This document shows, one piece after another, positions 8,691 to 16,315 of a stretch of 30,102 nucleotides of DNA. Each line of letters opens with the position of its first letter. Position 1 is the first letter of the stretch. Position numbers and translations under genes: made by a program. This stretch comes from CAYUYM01 sp964449305. Its GTDB lineage: Bacteria; Bacteroidota; Ignavibacteria; SZUA-365; CAYQST01. The notes beneath the pieces are model-generated. The model saw nothing but the letters and a program-made list of their open reading frames with translations. It was not told where the DNA came from and did no database searches. The DNA lies in assembly GCA_964449305.1 (NCBI GenBank), contig CAYUYM010000017.1, positions 1-30,102 of the forward strand, read 5' to 3'.

Positions 8691-10370
8691 ATGAAATCAC
8701 TTCCCACACTGCTTCTGCTTGTGTGCGTCGGCATGCTTCTCTCCTCCTGCACGAAGAAGGACTACACCGCCGATCTCCGCACCTTCATCGAAAAGCACCA
8801 GGCGACCGTCGAGCCGTTGTACACGAACTACGCGAAGGCCTACTGGAACGCGACGTCGACAGGTGAAAAGCAGTACTACACGGAAATGCAGGATCTCGAG
8901 ATGCAGATCCGCACCATCTATTCCAACAAGAAGGAGTTCGAGGAGCTCAAGATGATGAAGGAGGCCGGCACGGTGACCGATCCACTTCTCGCCCGCCAGC
9001 TGACGGTGCTCTACAACGCCTACCTGCCCAACCAGATCGACTCGGTGCTCATGAAGCAGATGGTGGAACTGAGCACCGCCATCCAGGAGAAGTTCAACAC
9101 CTATCGAGCGAAGATCGACGGCAGGGAGGTGAGCGACAACGACATCCTGACCATCCTCAAGTCGGAGAAGAAGAGCGACGTGCGCCGCAAGGCCTGGGAG
9201 GCATCGAAGGAGGTGGGTGTCGCGATCGCCGATGATTTGAAAAAGCTGGTGAAGCTGCGCAACGAAGCCGCGGTGAAGCTCGGCTTCAAGAACTTCTACG
9301 AGATGTCCATGACCGGTGGCGAGCAGAAGGTGGAGGATGTTGTGGCGATCTTCACCAAGCTGAAGGAGAAGACCGACGCCCCGTTCCGCGAGCTCAAGGC
9401 GAAGATCGACGAGAACCTTGCCACGCGTTTCGGTGTGACCGCTGCCGAGCTCATGCCCTGGCACTACGAGGATCCCTTCTTCCAACGAGTGCCGCAGGTC
9501 AACAAGGTGGATTTCGACAAGTTCTACAAGGGCCGGGACATCAAGCAGCTCGGGCAGGATTTCTACACGGGCATCGGACTCGATGTGGCCGACATCCTGA
9601 AGAACAGCGACCTCTATGAGCGCAAGGGCAAGTACCCCCATGCCTACTGCATGGATGTGGACAAGAAGGGCGACGTGCGCGTGATGCTGAACATCACGGA
9701 CAACGCGAACTGGATGGAGACCATGCTGCACGAACTCGGGCATGCCGTCTATTCCAAGAATGTGGATCCCGCACTCCCGTATTTCCTGCGTCAGGAAGCG
9801 CACACCTTCACCACCGAAGCCATCGCCCAGATGATGGAGCGCCAGGCCAAGAACCCGGAATGGATGCAGCAGATGCTCGGCATCAGTGATGCGGACAAGG
9901 CGGAGATCGCCACGGTGGTCCGGGACGATGCGCGTCTCAAGGCCCTCATCTTCTGCCGCTGGTCCATGGTGATGATGTTCTTCGAGAAGGCGATGTACGA
10001 GAATCCCGATCAGGATCTCAACAAGCTGTGGTGGGACATGGTGGAGCAGTATCAGTTCCTGAAGCGCCCCGAGGGCCGCAATCTGCCCGATTACGCCGCG
10101 AAGATCCACCTCTCGCAGAGCCCGGTGTACTACCACAACTACCTGCTCGGCGAGCTCTTCTCTTCGCAGCTCATGCACACCATCGCGAAGGACATCTTCA
10201 AGAGTGACGACGTCACTGTGTCGTTCTACAAGAAGCCGGAGGTGGGTGATTTCCTGAAGAAGGCCGTGTTCGCTCCGGGCGCATCCATGGTGTGGAACGA
10301 CATGATCAAGAAGGCTACGGGAGAGTTCCTGAACCCGGACTATTACATCAACGAGTTTGTCGGGAAATGA
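8691..10370 (+). CDS. M2-family (ACE-like peptidyl-dipeptidase) metallopeptidase lipoprotein
   Basis: A zinc gluzincin peptidase of 559 residues. Zinc ligands and base are in HELGH (H347, E348, H351), with the third ligand probably E376 in FTTEAIAQ. That spacing matches peptidyl-dipeptidase A/angiotensin-converting enzyme, as does the long helical N-terminal half. The start ATG 8691 was preferred over the upstream in-frame ATGs because it opens a lipoprotein signal (MKSLPTLLLLVCVGMLLSSC) with lipobox Cys at residue 20, and because GAGG lies just upstream. As a lipoprotein it should sit on the periplasmic side of a membrane and cleave oligopeptides, probably from the C-terminus; the exact specificity is unknown. 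M3 oligopeptidases are the main alternative. It stands alone, bounded by a promoter-like site and a strong terminator. Confidence 0.88.
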   Translation: MKSLPTLLLLVCVGMLLSSCTKKDYTADLRTFIEKHQATVEPLYTNYAKAYWNATSTGEKQYYTEMQDLEMQIRTIYSNKKEFEELKMMKEAGTVTDPLLARQLTVLYNAYLPNQIDSVLMKQMVELSTAIQEKFNTYRAKIDGREVSDNDILTILKSEKKSDVRRKAWEASKEVGVAIADDLKKLVKLRNEAAVKLGFKNFYEMSMTGGEQKVEDVVAIFTKLKEKTDAPFRELKAKIDENLATRFGVTAAELMPWHYEDPFFQRVPQVNKVDFDKFYKGRDIKQLGQDFYTGIGLDVADILKNSDLYERKGKYPHAYCMDVDKKGDVRVMLNITDNANWMETMLHELGHAVYSKNVDPALPYFLRQEAHTFTTEAIAQMMERQAKNPEWMQQMLGISDADKAEIATVVRDDARLKALIFCRWSMVMMFFEKAMYENPDQDLNKLWWDMVEQYQFLKRPEGRNLPDYAAKIHLSQSPVYYHNYLLGELFSSQLMHTIAKDIFKSDDVTVSFYKKPEVGDFLKKAVFAPGASMVWNDMIKKATGEFLNPDYYINEFVGK

Positions 10371-10404
10371 TGCGACAGTTGGACCCGACGGGGTCGATGT
10401 CACA

Positions 10405-10435
10405 GGAGGGCGGCGCAATGCCGCCCTCCGTCGTT
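10405..10435 (+). terminator. Intrinsic terminator after the metallopeptidase gene
   Basis: A perfect 10-bp stem GGAGGGCGGC/GCCGCCCTCC (10405-10414 and 10420-10429) with loop GCAAT, followed by GTCGTTT. It lies 34 bases after the stop codon. Confidence 0.85.
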
Positions 10436-10447
10436 TCCGGCGAAATG

Positions 10448-10478
10448 TTTGGAAAAGCCGCTCAACTTGCGGATTTTT
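10448..10478 (+). promoter_or_regulatory. Possible promoter of the small protein gene
   Basis: TTTG at 10448-10451, 19 bases, then GGATTTTT at 10471-10478. The upstream half and spacing match the Bacteroidota consensus; the downstream half keeps only the T tract. It lies between a terminator and the start at 10525. Confidence 0.35.
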
Positions 10479-10524
10479 CCACGAAGTCATTTCACGACAC
10501 GCTCGCACCCCCAGCCTCCGAACA

Positions 10525-10833
10525 ATGTCCACTGAAATCGCACGCCCGCTCGACGCCCTGATCCACAGAATGGACAGGGAGATTCTTCAATGCGACGACG
10601 AGCTCCGGGAGCTGCGTCAGACAAGGATGCGGGCGTTGCTGGGCTGGGTGGACCGCTGCGAGGACGCGGGCCACTGGCTGGTGGTGTCACGCATCCGGAG
10701 CCTTCCTCCAACGCTGCGCGACGACTGTCGCCGCACCATTGGTGAGTATCAGCAGCGTGAGGCGAAGCTCCTCGACGCCATCGACGAGTTCACGATCATC
10801 CGTGAGGCGGCACGACGACTGTCGCAGTCGTAG
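10525..10833 (+). CDS. Small hypothetical protein, charged and helical
   Basis: I do not recognise this 102-residue protein. It has no signal peptide or membrane helix and is rich in Arg, Glu and Asp, with predicted helical stretches (MDREILQCDDELRELRQTR and later REAKLLDAIDEF), which suggests a small cytoplasmic helical or coiled-coil protein. The frame is open upstream to 10357, but that part would run through the peptidase terminator, so ATG 10525 (MSTEIARPLDAL) is the likely start. It has its own possible promoter and a strong terminator and appears monocistronic. It sits just upstream of an ECF sigma gene but is separated from it by that terminator. Confidence 0.6.
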   Translation: MSTEIARPLDALIHRMDREILQCDDELRELRQTRMRALLGWVDRCEDAGHWLVVSRIRSLPPTLRDDCRRTIGEYQQREAKLLDAIDEFTIIREAARRLSQS

Positions 10834-10853
10834 TGGAGGCCCATCCATTCGCC

Positions 10854-10879
10854 GCCGCCTTCGGGCGGCATTTTTTTTC
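10854..10879 (+). terminator. Intrinsic terminator with UUCG tetraloop
   Basis: GCCGCC/GGCGGC stem (10854-10859 and 10864-10869) closed by a TTCG loop and followed by A and eight T. A textbook rho-independent terminator, 20 bases after the small protein gene. Confidence 0.93.
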
Positions 10880-10997
10880 GGGTTGCATGGAAACGGTCAC
10901 GTAACGAATCACCCGCCCGGACTGTCTCCTCGTACAACGCTCCTCCCCTCATGTGTGTGCATGCCGCGTCGAGGTGACGACCTGATTCCGGATATCC

Positions 10998-11612
10998 GTG
11001 CCTCCTGCCGATGACCATTCCATCTTCACTGCCATCGTCCTGGCGCACCAGGAGCGGATACGCAATCTGTGCCACCGCTTCGTTGCTGATCGGGATGATG
11101 CCGACGACATCACCCAGGATGTGTTTGTACAGGTGTACGATGCGCTTCCACGATTTCGCGGTGACTCGGAGCTTTCGACATGGATCCACCGCATCGCCAT
11201 CAACCGCTGCCTGGATCATATCCGCAGGCGCAGGCGCATGCAGCGGTTTGGCTGGATGATTCCGGGAGCAACACCGAAGGATGAACGGGCCCCTGAACCC
11301 GTGACGCCCTCCGATCCTCATCGTGACCTTGAAATGGAGGAACGGCGGCGTCTGCTCCACTGGGCGATCGATTCCCTGCCGGAAAATCAGCGGACGACCA
11401 TCATCCTGAGCAGGTTCGAACAGATGAGCAGCAGGGAGATTGCGGACATCATGGGGCTCTCCCTGTCGGCCGTCGAGGCGCTGATCCATCGGGCAAAACA
11501 GTCTCTGCATGATCGTCTTTTCAGGTATTTTTCAGAACAGGATCGGAGACCGCGCAAGTTTTCGCGCGCTTCCTCGTCCAACTCTCAGAGGCATGATGAT
11601 GAACACGAATGA
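10998..11612 (+). CDS. ECF-type RNA polymerase sigma factor
   Basis: A sigma-70 family factor of 204 residues with only regions 2 and 4, as in extracytoplasmic-function sigmas. Region 2 reads CHRFVADRDDADDITQDVFV then STWIHRIAINRCLDHIRRR (the -10 recognition and melting helices). Region 4 reads LPENQRTTIILSRFEQMSS and REIADIMGLSLSAVEALIHR, the helix-turn-helix for the -35 element. The start is GTG 10998; no better start lies before region 2. The stop overlaps the next small membrane protein by about 20 bases, and a periplasmic sensor-like gene follows. The set therefore looks like sigma, anti-sigma and sensor, as in CnrH-CnrY-CnrX. A tail of about 20 residues after region 4 (PRKFSRASSSNSQ) is Ser/Arg-rich. 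Targets are unknown; the exported-protein genes downstream are candidates. Confidence 0.93.
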   Translation: MPPADDHSIFTAIVLAHQERIRNLCHRFVADRDDADDITQDVFVQVYDALPRFRGDSELSTWIHRIAINRCLDHIRRRRRMQRFGWMIPGATPKDERAPEPVTPSDPHRDLEMEERRRLLHWAIDSLPENQRTTIILSRFEQMSSREIADIMGLSLSAVEALIHRAKQSLHDRLFRYFSEQDRRPRKFSRASSSNSQRHDDEHE

Positions 11613-11925
11613 GAACATTGAAGCGCGAATCGACAGGGTTCTCGAAACCTTCGATCAGCCAGAGCTGCTGCCTCCGGATCCATGGATGAAGGAGCGGATC
11701 ATGGCGCGCATCGCCATGCGTGAGCGCTCGGTTGCGCCCGGCGCAGCCCATGTAAAACCCGCATTGCTGGCGGTTCTGGTGGTGGTGAACATGCTCATCG
11801 TCTTTCTCCACTTCCAGGGTGCATCCAATGCGCAGGCGAGCAGGCAGCATCACGAACTGATCCAGGTCCTGTCCCATGAGCTCGATCTCGATCCGGGACC
11901 GGGTTCCACCACGATCGATGAATAG
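11593..11925 (+). CDS. Small single-pass membrane protein, probable anti-sigma factor
   Basis: About 110 residues: a cytoplasmic N-terminal part of roughly 55 residues with an amphipathic helix (NIEARIDRVLETFDQPEL) and PPDPWMKERIMARIAMRE, one membrane helix (ALLAVLVVVNMLIVF) and a short outer tail of about 35 residues. The layout and the place directly after an ECF sigma gene indicate an anti-sigma factor that would hold the sigma at the membrane. No zinc-binding HxxxCxxC motif is present. The frame is open to ATG 11509, inside the sigma gene. I prefer the cluster ATG 11593/11596/11599, with AGAGG 3 to 8 bases upstream, because the extra residues look like shadow sequence. The function is inferred from context and topology. 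Confidence 0.72.
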   Translation: MMMNTNENIEARIDRVLETFDQPELLPPDPWMKERIMARIAMRERSVAPGAAHVKPALLAVLVVVNMLIVFLHFQGASNAQASRQHHELIQVLSHELDLDPGPGSTTIDE

Positions 11926-11933
11926 GCATTGCC

Positions 11934-12653
11934 ATGGACACCTTCAGCATGAGACGATCCCTTCTGCCTGCCACCATCATCCTCGCGGCCCTGAATGTGG
12001 TGCTGCTTGCCATCATCGGGTTCTCCAATCCCGATTGCCCACCGATCCAGGCACCCCGGGGAGGCAGCGGCGAAGAGGAAAGGCTCACGCGTCTCCTGAA
12101 GGAGGAACTGGGATTTGACCAGGCCCAGGTCGAGACGTATCTCGCATCGCGGGCACTGCATCGCGAGCAGGTGCGCGTCATCAAGGACGACATCCAGCGC
12201 ATCAAACAGCAGATGTTTGACGGGGTGTTGAATGACGGGAGTGCCGCCGTTCTTTCCGATTCGCTCCTGCGATTGACGATCGACATGCAGACAACCATCG
12301 AACATCTGACCTTTGAGCATTTCCTCGCGCTCAAGAAGATCTGTCGACCGGAGCAACAGGCCAGACTCCATGTGCTGATCCACGAGCTGTTCAAGACCAG
12401 GCCGGCGGATCGTCGCGACGCCCGGGAGTCCCGCGGGAAGGACGCGCCTCCGGAAATCGATCGATCGACGATGCGCCATCCAAGGGGTGAAGACAGACAG
12501 GAGATGCGGGAGGCACAGCCGGACAGGCGGGATGTCGACCGCCGGCCTCCACCACGCGACGACCCGGACCGGCCGCGACCGCCGCGTGATGACCGGGATC
12601 GTCGCAGACCGCCCCGCGATGATCGTCATCCCCGGGATCAGCAGCCTCGCTGA
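11934..12653 (+). CDS. Periplasmic CpxP/Spy/CnrX-like sensor with charged Pro/Arg/Asp tail
   Basis: A 239-residue protein with an N-terminal membrane helix or uncleaved signal (about 8-30) and a helical hairpin domain (about 45-155) like the heavy-metal-resistance/CpxP/Spy group. LGFDQAQVETY and ICRPEQQARLHVLIHEL are the two degenerate LTxxQ-type repeats. His pairs (H126 and H129; H146 and H150) could bind metal. Residues about 155-239 form a low-complexity tail of repeated RPPRDD-like units with almost no hydrophobic residues. The gene starts 8 bases after the probable anti-sigma gene, so it is probably co-translated. By analogy with CnrX it would sense a signal (metal, misfolded protein or envelope damage) and act on the anti-sigma. 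That role is inference; the helical family likeness is moderately clear. Confidence 0.7.
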   Translation: MDTFSMRRSLLPATIILAALNVVLLAIIGFSNPDCPPIQAPRGGSGEEERLTRLLKEELGFDQAQVETYLASRALHREQVRVIKDDIQRIKQQMFDGVLNDGSAAVLSDSLLRLTIDMQTTIEHLTFEHFLALKKICRPEQQARLHVLIHELFKTRPADRRDARESRGKDAPPEIDRSTMRHPRGEDRQEMREAQPDRRDVDRRPPPRDDPDRPRPPRDDRDRRRPPRDDRHPRDQQPR

Positions 12654-12696
12654 AGAGGATCTTTTCCGCGCGACACAAGTTTTTCTCTGCACAAGC

Positions 12697-12743
12697 GTCC
12701 AATTGAAACGCGGGATGGTCCCGGTCCAATTGCACCCGGACCA
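12697..12743. promoter_or_regulatory. Direct and inverted repeats in the leader of the exported-protein operon
   Basis: GTCCAATTG occurs twice (12697-12705 and 12724-12732), starts 27 bases apart. The second copy sits within an imperfect inverted repeat, TGGTCCCGG (12716-12724) against CCGGACCA (12736-12743), with one extra C. It lies between the sensor gene and the first phosphoesterase gene. This could be an operator pair or an attenuating hairpin; the function is not proven. Confidence 0.35.
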
Positions 12744-12784
12744 GACGCGTCCGTCGGCATCACCCACAAACGGAAGATCATCCC

Positions 12785-14530
12785 GTGAAGGATATCCATG
12801 CATCATGTTCCACCTCGAAGGTCGCGGGCTGGCGACATGCATCTGACGTGCCTCGCTGGTCACTGCCCCTCATCATCGTCCTGCTGCTCACGGCCATCCT
12901 GCCGCTCCACCTCGCTGCGCAGGGGAATGACGGCCTCAACGAACTGTTGTGCCGCCCCGGTGCAACGTCGATGTCCCTCTCCGTCATGTTCGAGAAGGCG
13001 GTGGAGGTCTACGCCGAATACGGAACGAGCCCAGGCGCCTATGCGAGCGTGACCCCGAAACAGACAGCCGGCGCAGGGGTTCCGGTCCTCATCGTCTTTG
13101 ACGCGTTGGAGCCCGATACGCGGTATTACTACCGGACCGCATGGACGCGCAGCGGCGCATCGACGTACTCGTTCGGTCCGGAGCGGCAGTTTCACACGAA
13201 GCGGTCACCGGGCTCGACGTTCAGCTTCACTCTTGAGGCGGATCCCCACCCCTACGACAAGAAGGGATCGCACCGGCTGTGGTCCATCGCCTTGCAGAAC
13301 CAGTTGCGCGACTCCCCGGATTTCCTGATCGATCTCGGAGACACCTTCGGCGACGATCACAATCCCACCACCATCACCGAGGCGGAAATCCGCCAGCTTC
13401 ACCTGGACTGCCGGCCGTTCTTCGGACTGGCCTGCCATTCCGTTCCCTTCCTGTTCTGCATGGGAAACCACGAGGGCGAGAGCGGTTATTACCTGTTGCA
13501 GTCCGTCCCGGACAATCTCGCGATCTGGGGCACACGGTGGAGAAAGTACTACTTCCCCAATCCGGTGCCCGACAGATTCACCACCGGCAACACCGCAATC
13601 GAGCCGTTCGGTGTCGGCGCCCCCGAAAACTACTATGCCATGGAGTGGGGGGATGCATTGATCATCGTGCTCGATGCCTACCGCTACTACACAACCTCGG
13701 CGAAGCCGCGCAAATGGGACTGGACGATCGGCCGCGAGCAGTACGAATGGTTCAAGCGGACGCTGGAGACGTCGAAGGCGAAATTCACATTTGTCATCAA
13801 CCACCACACGCTGGGCGAGGCGCGCGGCGGCGCGACGACCGCCATGCTCTATGAATGGGGCGGCACGGAGGGCGACGGCAAGCCATCGACCTTCGCGACC
13901 AACAGGCCGGGATGGGAGATGCCGATCCATCAGCTCATGGTGAAGCACGGCGTGTCGATCTACTTCCAGGGCCACGACCACCTGTACGCCCGTGAAGTCG
14001 TGGACGGGATCGTCTACCAGGAGATTCCGATGCCATCGGATTCGACCCAAGTCATCGGCACCCTCGACAACGGGGATGCGTACACCGATCTGAAGATCGA
14101 TGCATCCGGGCATCTGCGTGTGACGGTGGCTCCCGGCGGGGCGACGGTGGACTACGTCCGCGCGTGGCTGCCCGAGCATGAGACGGGCGGTCATCGCAAC
14201 GGTGAGGTGGCGCATTCCTACACCGTGCAGCCTCGTGTCACGGGAGTGGAGGAGCACGGGCTGCCGGTCTCCCTGGAGCTTGTCCAGAACCACCCCAATC
14301 CCTTCACCGCGGTGACGCGCATGGCGTGGTCGCTGCCGGCAGGCGGCCCGGCCGTTGTGCGCGTACTCGACATGCTCGGTCGTGAGGTGACGACGCTCGC
14401 GGATGGCTTTGCCGGCGCAGGTTCGCACAGCACGGTGTTCAATGCAGGAACGCTGCCCCCGGGCATGTACATCTGTCAGCTGCTGTTCCGCGGCCAGTCG
14501 GTGACGCGGACCATGCAGCTCATGCGATAG
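12785..14530 (+). CDS. Exported purple-acid-phosphatase-like metallophosphoesterase with T9SS sorting domain (copy 1)
   Basis: A binuclear metal phosphoesterase of 581 residues that would be displayed or secreted by T9SS. Order: long signal region with hydrophobic core 28-44 and cleavage near LHLAAQ, a fibronectin-III-like N-terminal domain (about 50-140) as in purple acid phosphatases, a calcineurin-like catalytic domain (about 145-460) and a C-terminal sorting domain (about 495-581) with QNHPNPF. Metal-site motifs are complete: D153-x-H155, GD at 185-186, GNHE 227-230, HH 340-341 and GHDH 396-399. The start is GTG 12785 with GGAAG upstream; GTG 12848 would give a shorter, more usual signal peptide. 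The substrate is unknown (phosphomonoester, diester or nucleotide). The paralogous gene follows after 9 bases, and the sigma/anti-sigma/sensor set lies just upstream. Confidence 0.88.
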   Translation: MKDIHASCSTSKVAGWRHASDVPRWSLPLIIVLLLTAILPLHLAAQGNDGLNELLCRPGATSMSLSVMFEKAVEVYAEYGTSPGAYASVTPKQTAGAGVPVLIVFDALEPDTRYYYRTAWTRSGASTYSFGPERQFHTKRSPGSTFSFTLEADPHPYDKKGSHRLWSIALQNQLRDSPDFLIDLGDTFGDDHNPTTITEAEIRQLHLDCRPFFGLACHSVPFLFCMGNHEGESGYYLLQSVPDNLAIWGTRWRKYYFPNPVPDRFTTGNTAIEPFGVGAPENYYAMEWGDALIIVLDAYRYYTTSAKPRKWDWTIGREQYEWFKRTLETSKAKFTFVINHHTLGEARGGATTAMLYEWGGTEGDGKPSTFATNRPGWEMPIHQLMVKHGVSIYFQGHDHLYAREVVDGIVYQEIPMPSDSTQVIGTLDNGDAYTDLKIDASGHLRVTVAPGGATVDYVRAWLPEHETGGHRNGEVAHSYTVQPRVTGVEEHGLPVSLELVQNHPNPFTAVTRMAWSLPAGGPAVVRVLDMLGREVTTLADGFAGAGSHSTVFNAGTLPPGMYICQLLFRGQSVTRTMQLMR

Positions 14531-14539
14531 GAGGCCGCG

Positions 14540-16315
14540 ATGAAGCACTCCGTCCTTCGATTGATTCCCGTTGTCCTCCTTGCCGTCGTGTTGACCATCC
14601 CGGCGTGGTGTCTCGCACAGCCGTTCCATGCAGTTTCCCGCCTTGTGCAGGATTCTGTCACCTTCACCGGACGCGAACTGCTGACCTGCCCGACGGCGAC
14701 GACGGTGACGGTCACGATGTGTGCCGACCGGGAGCTCGAGGTGTACGTGGAACACGGCACGCGCTCCGGGTCCCATGCCGTTCAGACCGTTCCCGCACTC
14801 CATCCTGCATCGGTGCCGTTCTCCATCGTGGTCGAAGGATTGAGCGCGAACACGGAGTATGTGTACCGTGTCCGGTATCGCACACCCGGTGCGCCATCGT
14901 TCGCGGCACGCCCGGAGTACCGTTTCCATACGGCGCGTCCCCGGGGTTCGCGCTACACCTTCGGGATCGAGGCCGATCCGCATCTTGATGCAGCCACGCT
15001 TCCGGCGATGTATCGCAGGACGCTGGCCAACATCCTGCATGACAGCCCGGACTTCCTCATCGACATGGGGGACACCTTCATGACGGAGAAGATGGCCGGT
15101 GTCACCAGGGATTCGGTGTTGAAGCGGGCGATGCTTCTGCGGACCTGCTTTGACAGCACCTGCCACTCCGTGCCGCTCTTTCTGGTGCAGGGGAATCATG
15201 ACGGCGAGCTGGGCTGGCTCGTCAAGGGCACGGCGGACGAGCTTCCCGTATGGGCAACGCTCACCCGCAAGGCATGGTATCCGATGCCGGAGCCGGGCGC
15301 CTTCTACTCCGGCGACACGACCGTGACCAGATACGTCGGGCGGCGCCAGGCATATTATTCCTGGGAATGGGGGAGCGCGCTGTTCATCGTGCTCGATCCG
15401 TACTGGAACACCGTCAGGAAGCCCGGGGCGAGCAAGGACATCTGGGATTTCACGCTCGGGCGCACCCAGTACGAGTGGCTGAAGCGTACGCTCGAAACGA
15501 GCACGGCCACGCTGAAGTTCGTGTTCTGCCATCAGGTGCTTGGCGGCGTTGACACGGAGGGACGCGGAGGCATCGAGGCGGCGCCGTACCACGAGATGGG
15601 CGGTCTCAATGCCGACGGCTCGCAGGGCTTCGCCGCGCGCCGTCCGGGCTGGGCAAAGCCCATCCATGCGTTGCTTGTCGACAACCATGTGCAGGTTTTC
15701 TTCCACGGGCACGACCATGTCTATGTGAAGCAGGATCTCGACGGCGTGGTCTATCATCTGCTGCCGCAGCCGGGGTACTACAACTACAACAATCCGGAGC
15801 GCACGTATTCGACCACGTCGCAGGCCACGAACTCCAGCTACACCCATGGCACCGTTGTATCGAGTCCCGGCTATGTCCGTGTGACGGTGATGGACACGAC
15901 GGCCACCGTGGAATATGTCCGCACCTATCTGCCCGAGCACGAGAACGCCCAGCGTCGCAACGGCGACATCGGGCATCAGTACACGGTGAGTACATCGGGC
16001 GTCACAACGAGTGCGTCGACGCCGGCTGCGGTGCCGGCAGCCGCGACGCTCCATCAGAACCATCCCAATCCATTCAGCGCTGTAACGACGATCCGGGCGG
16101 ATCTGGCCTCGGCGGGGCATGTCCGGCTCGAGGTGATCGACATCCTCGGCCGCACCATGACCGTGCTTCAGGACGGGGTCATGTCCCCGGGCGGGCACAT
16201 CTGGTCCTTCAACGGAGCAGGCCATCCTCCCGGGGTGTACCTGTGCCGGTTGACGGTCGACGGCGCACCGCAGGTGCAGCGCATGATCCTGCAACACCCT
16301 TCGAGGACACGATGA
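14540..16315 (+). CDS. Exported purple-acid-phosphatase-like metallophosphoesterase with T9SS sorting domain (copy 2)
   Basis: A paralogue of the preceding gene, 591 residues, with the same order: signal peptide (1-27, ending WCLAQ), FN3-like domain (about 40-132), catalytic domain (about 138-465), a Ser/Thr/Ala-rich linker (about 483-503) and a T9SS sorting domain with HQNHPNPF. The metal ligands D146-x-H148, GD 177-178, GNHD 218-221, H331 and GHDH 390-393 are all present, so it should be active. It differs from copy 1 in GNHD instead of GNHE and by a Tyr/Asn-rich loop (PGYYNYNNPE) before the linker, which may alter substrate choice. The start at ATG 14540 has AGGAGG directly upstream. The stop overlaps the next start as ATGA. 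Confidence 0.88.
   Translation: MKHSVLRLIPVVLLAVVLTIPAWCLAQPFHAVSRLVQDSVTFTGRELLTCPTATTVTVTMCADRELEVYVEHGTRSGSHAVQTVPALHPASVPFSIVVEGLSANTEYVYRVRYRTPGAPSFAARPEYRFHTARPRGSRYTFGIEADPHLDAATLPAMYRRTLANILHDSPDFLIDMGDTFMTEKMAGVTRDSVLKRAMLLRTCFDSTCHSVPLFLVQGNHDGELGWLVKGTADELPVWATLTRKAWYPMPEPGAFYSGDTTVTRYVGRRQAYYSWEWGSALFIVLDPYWNTVRKPGASKDIWDFTLGRTQYEWLKRTLETSTATLKFVFCHQVLGGVDTEGRGGIEAAPYHEMGGLNADGSQGFAARRPGWAKPIHALLVDNHVQVFFHGHDHVYVKQDLDGVVYHLLPQPGYYNYNNPERTYSTTSQATNSSYTHGTVVSSPGYVRVTVMDTTATVEYVRTYLPEHENAQRRNGDIGHQYTVSTSGVTTSASTPAAVPAAATLHQNHPNPFSAVTTIRADLASAGHVRLEVIDILGRTMTVLQDGVMSPGGHIWSFNGAGHPPGVYLCRLTVDGAPQVQRMILQHPSRTR

Noticed and set aside
8697..10532. Minus-strand open frame of 611 codons opposite the metallopeptidase
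   Set aside because: Antisense shadow; composition dominated by Leu, Val, His and Glu from reverse reading, while the plus strand carries a complete HELGH peptidase.
12540..12650. Short repeated DNA units, considered as a CRISPR or minisatellite
   Set aside because: Units are short, imperfect and in frame, coding for the RPPRDD tail; there are no unique spacers.
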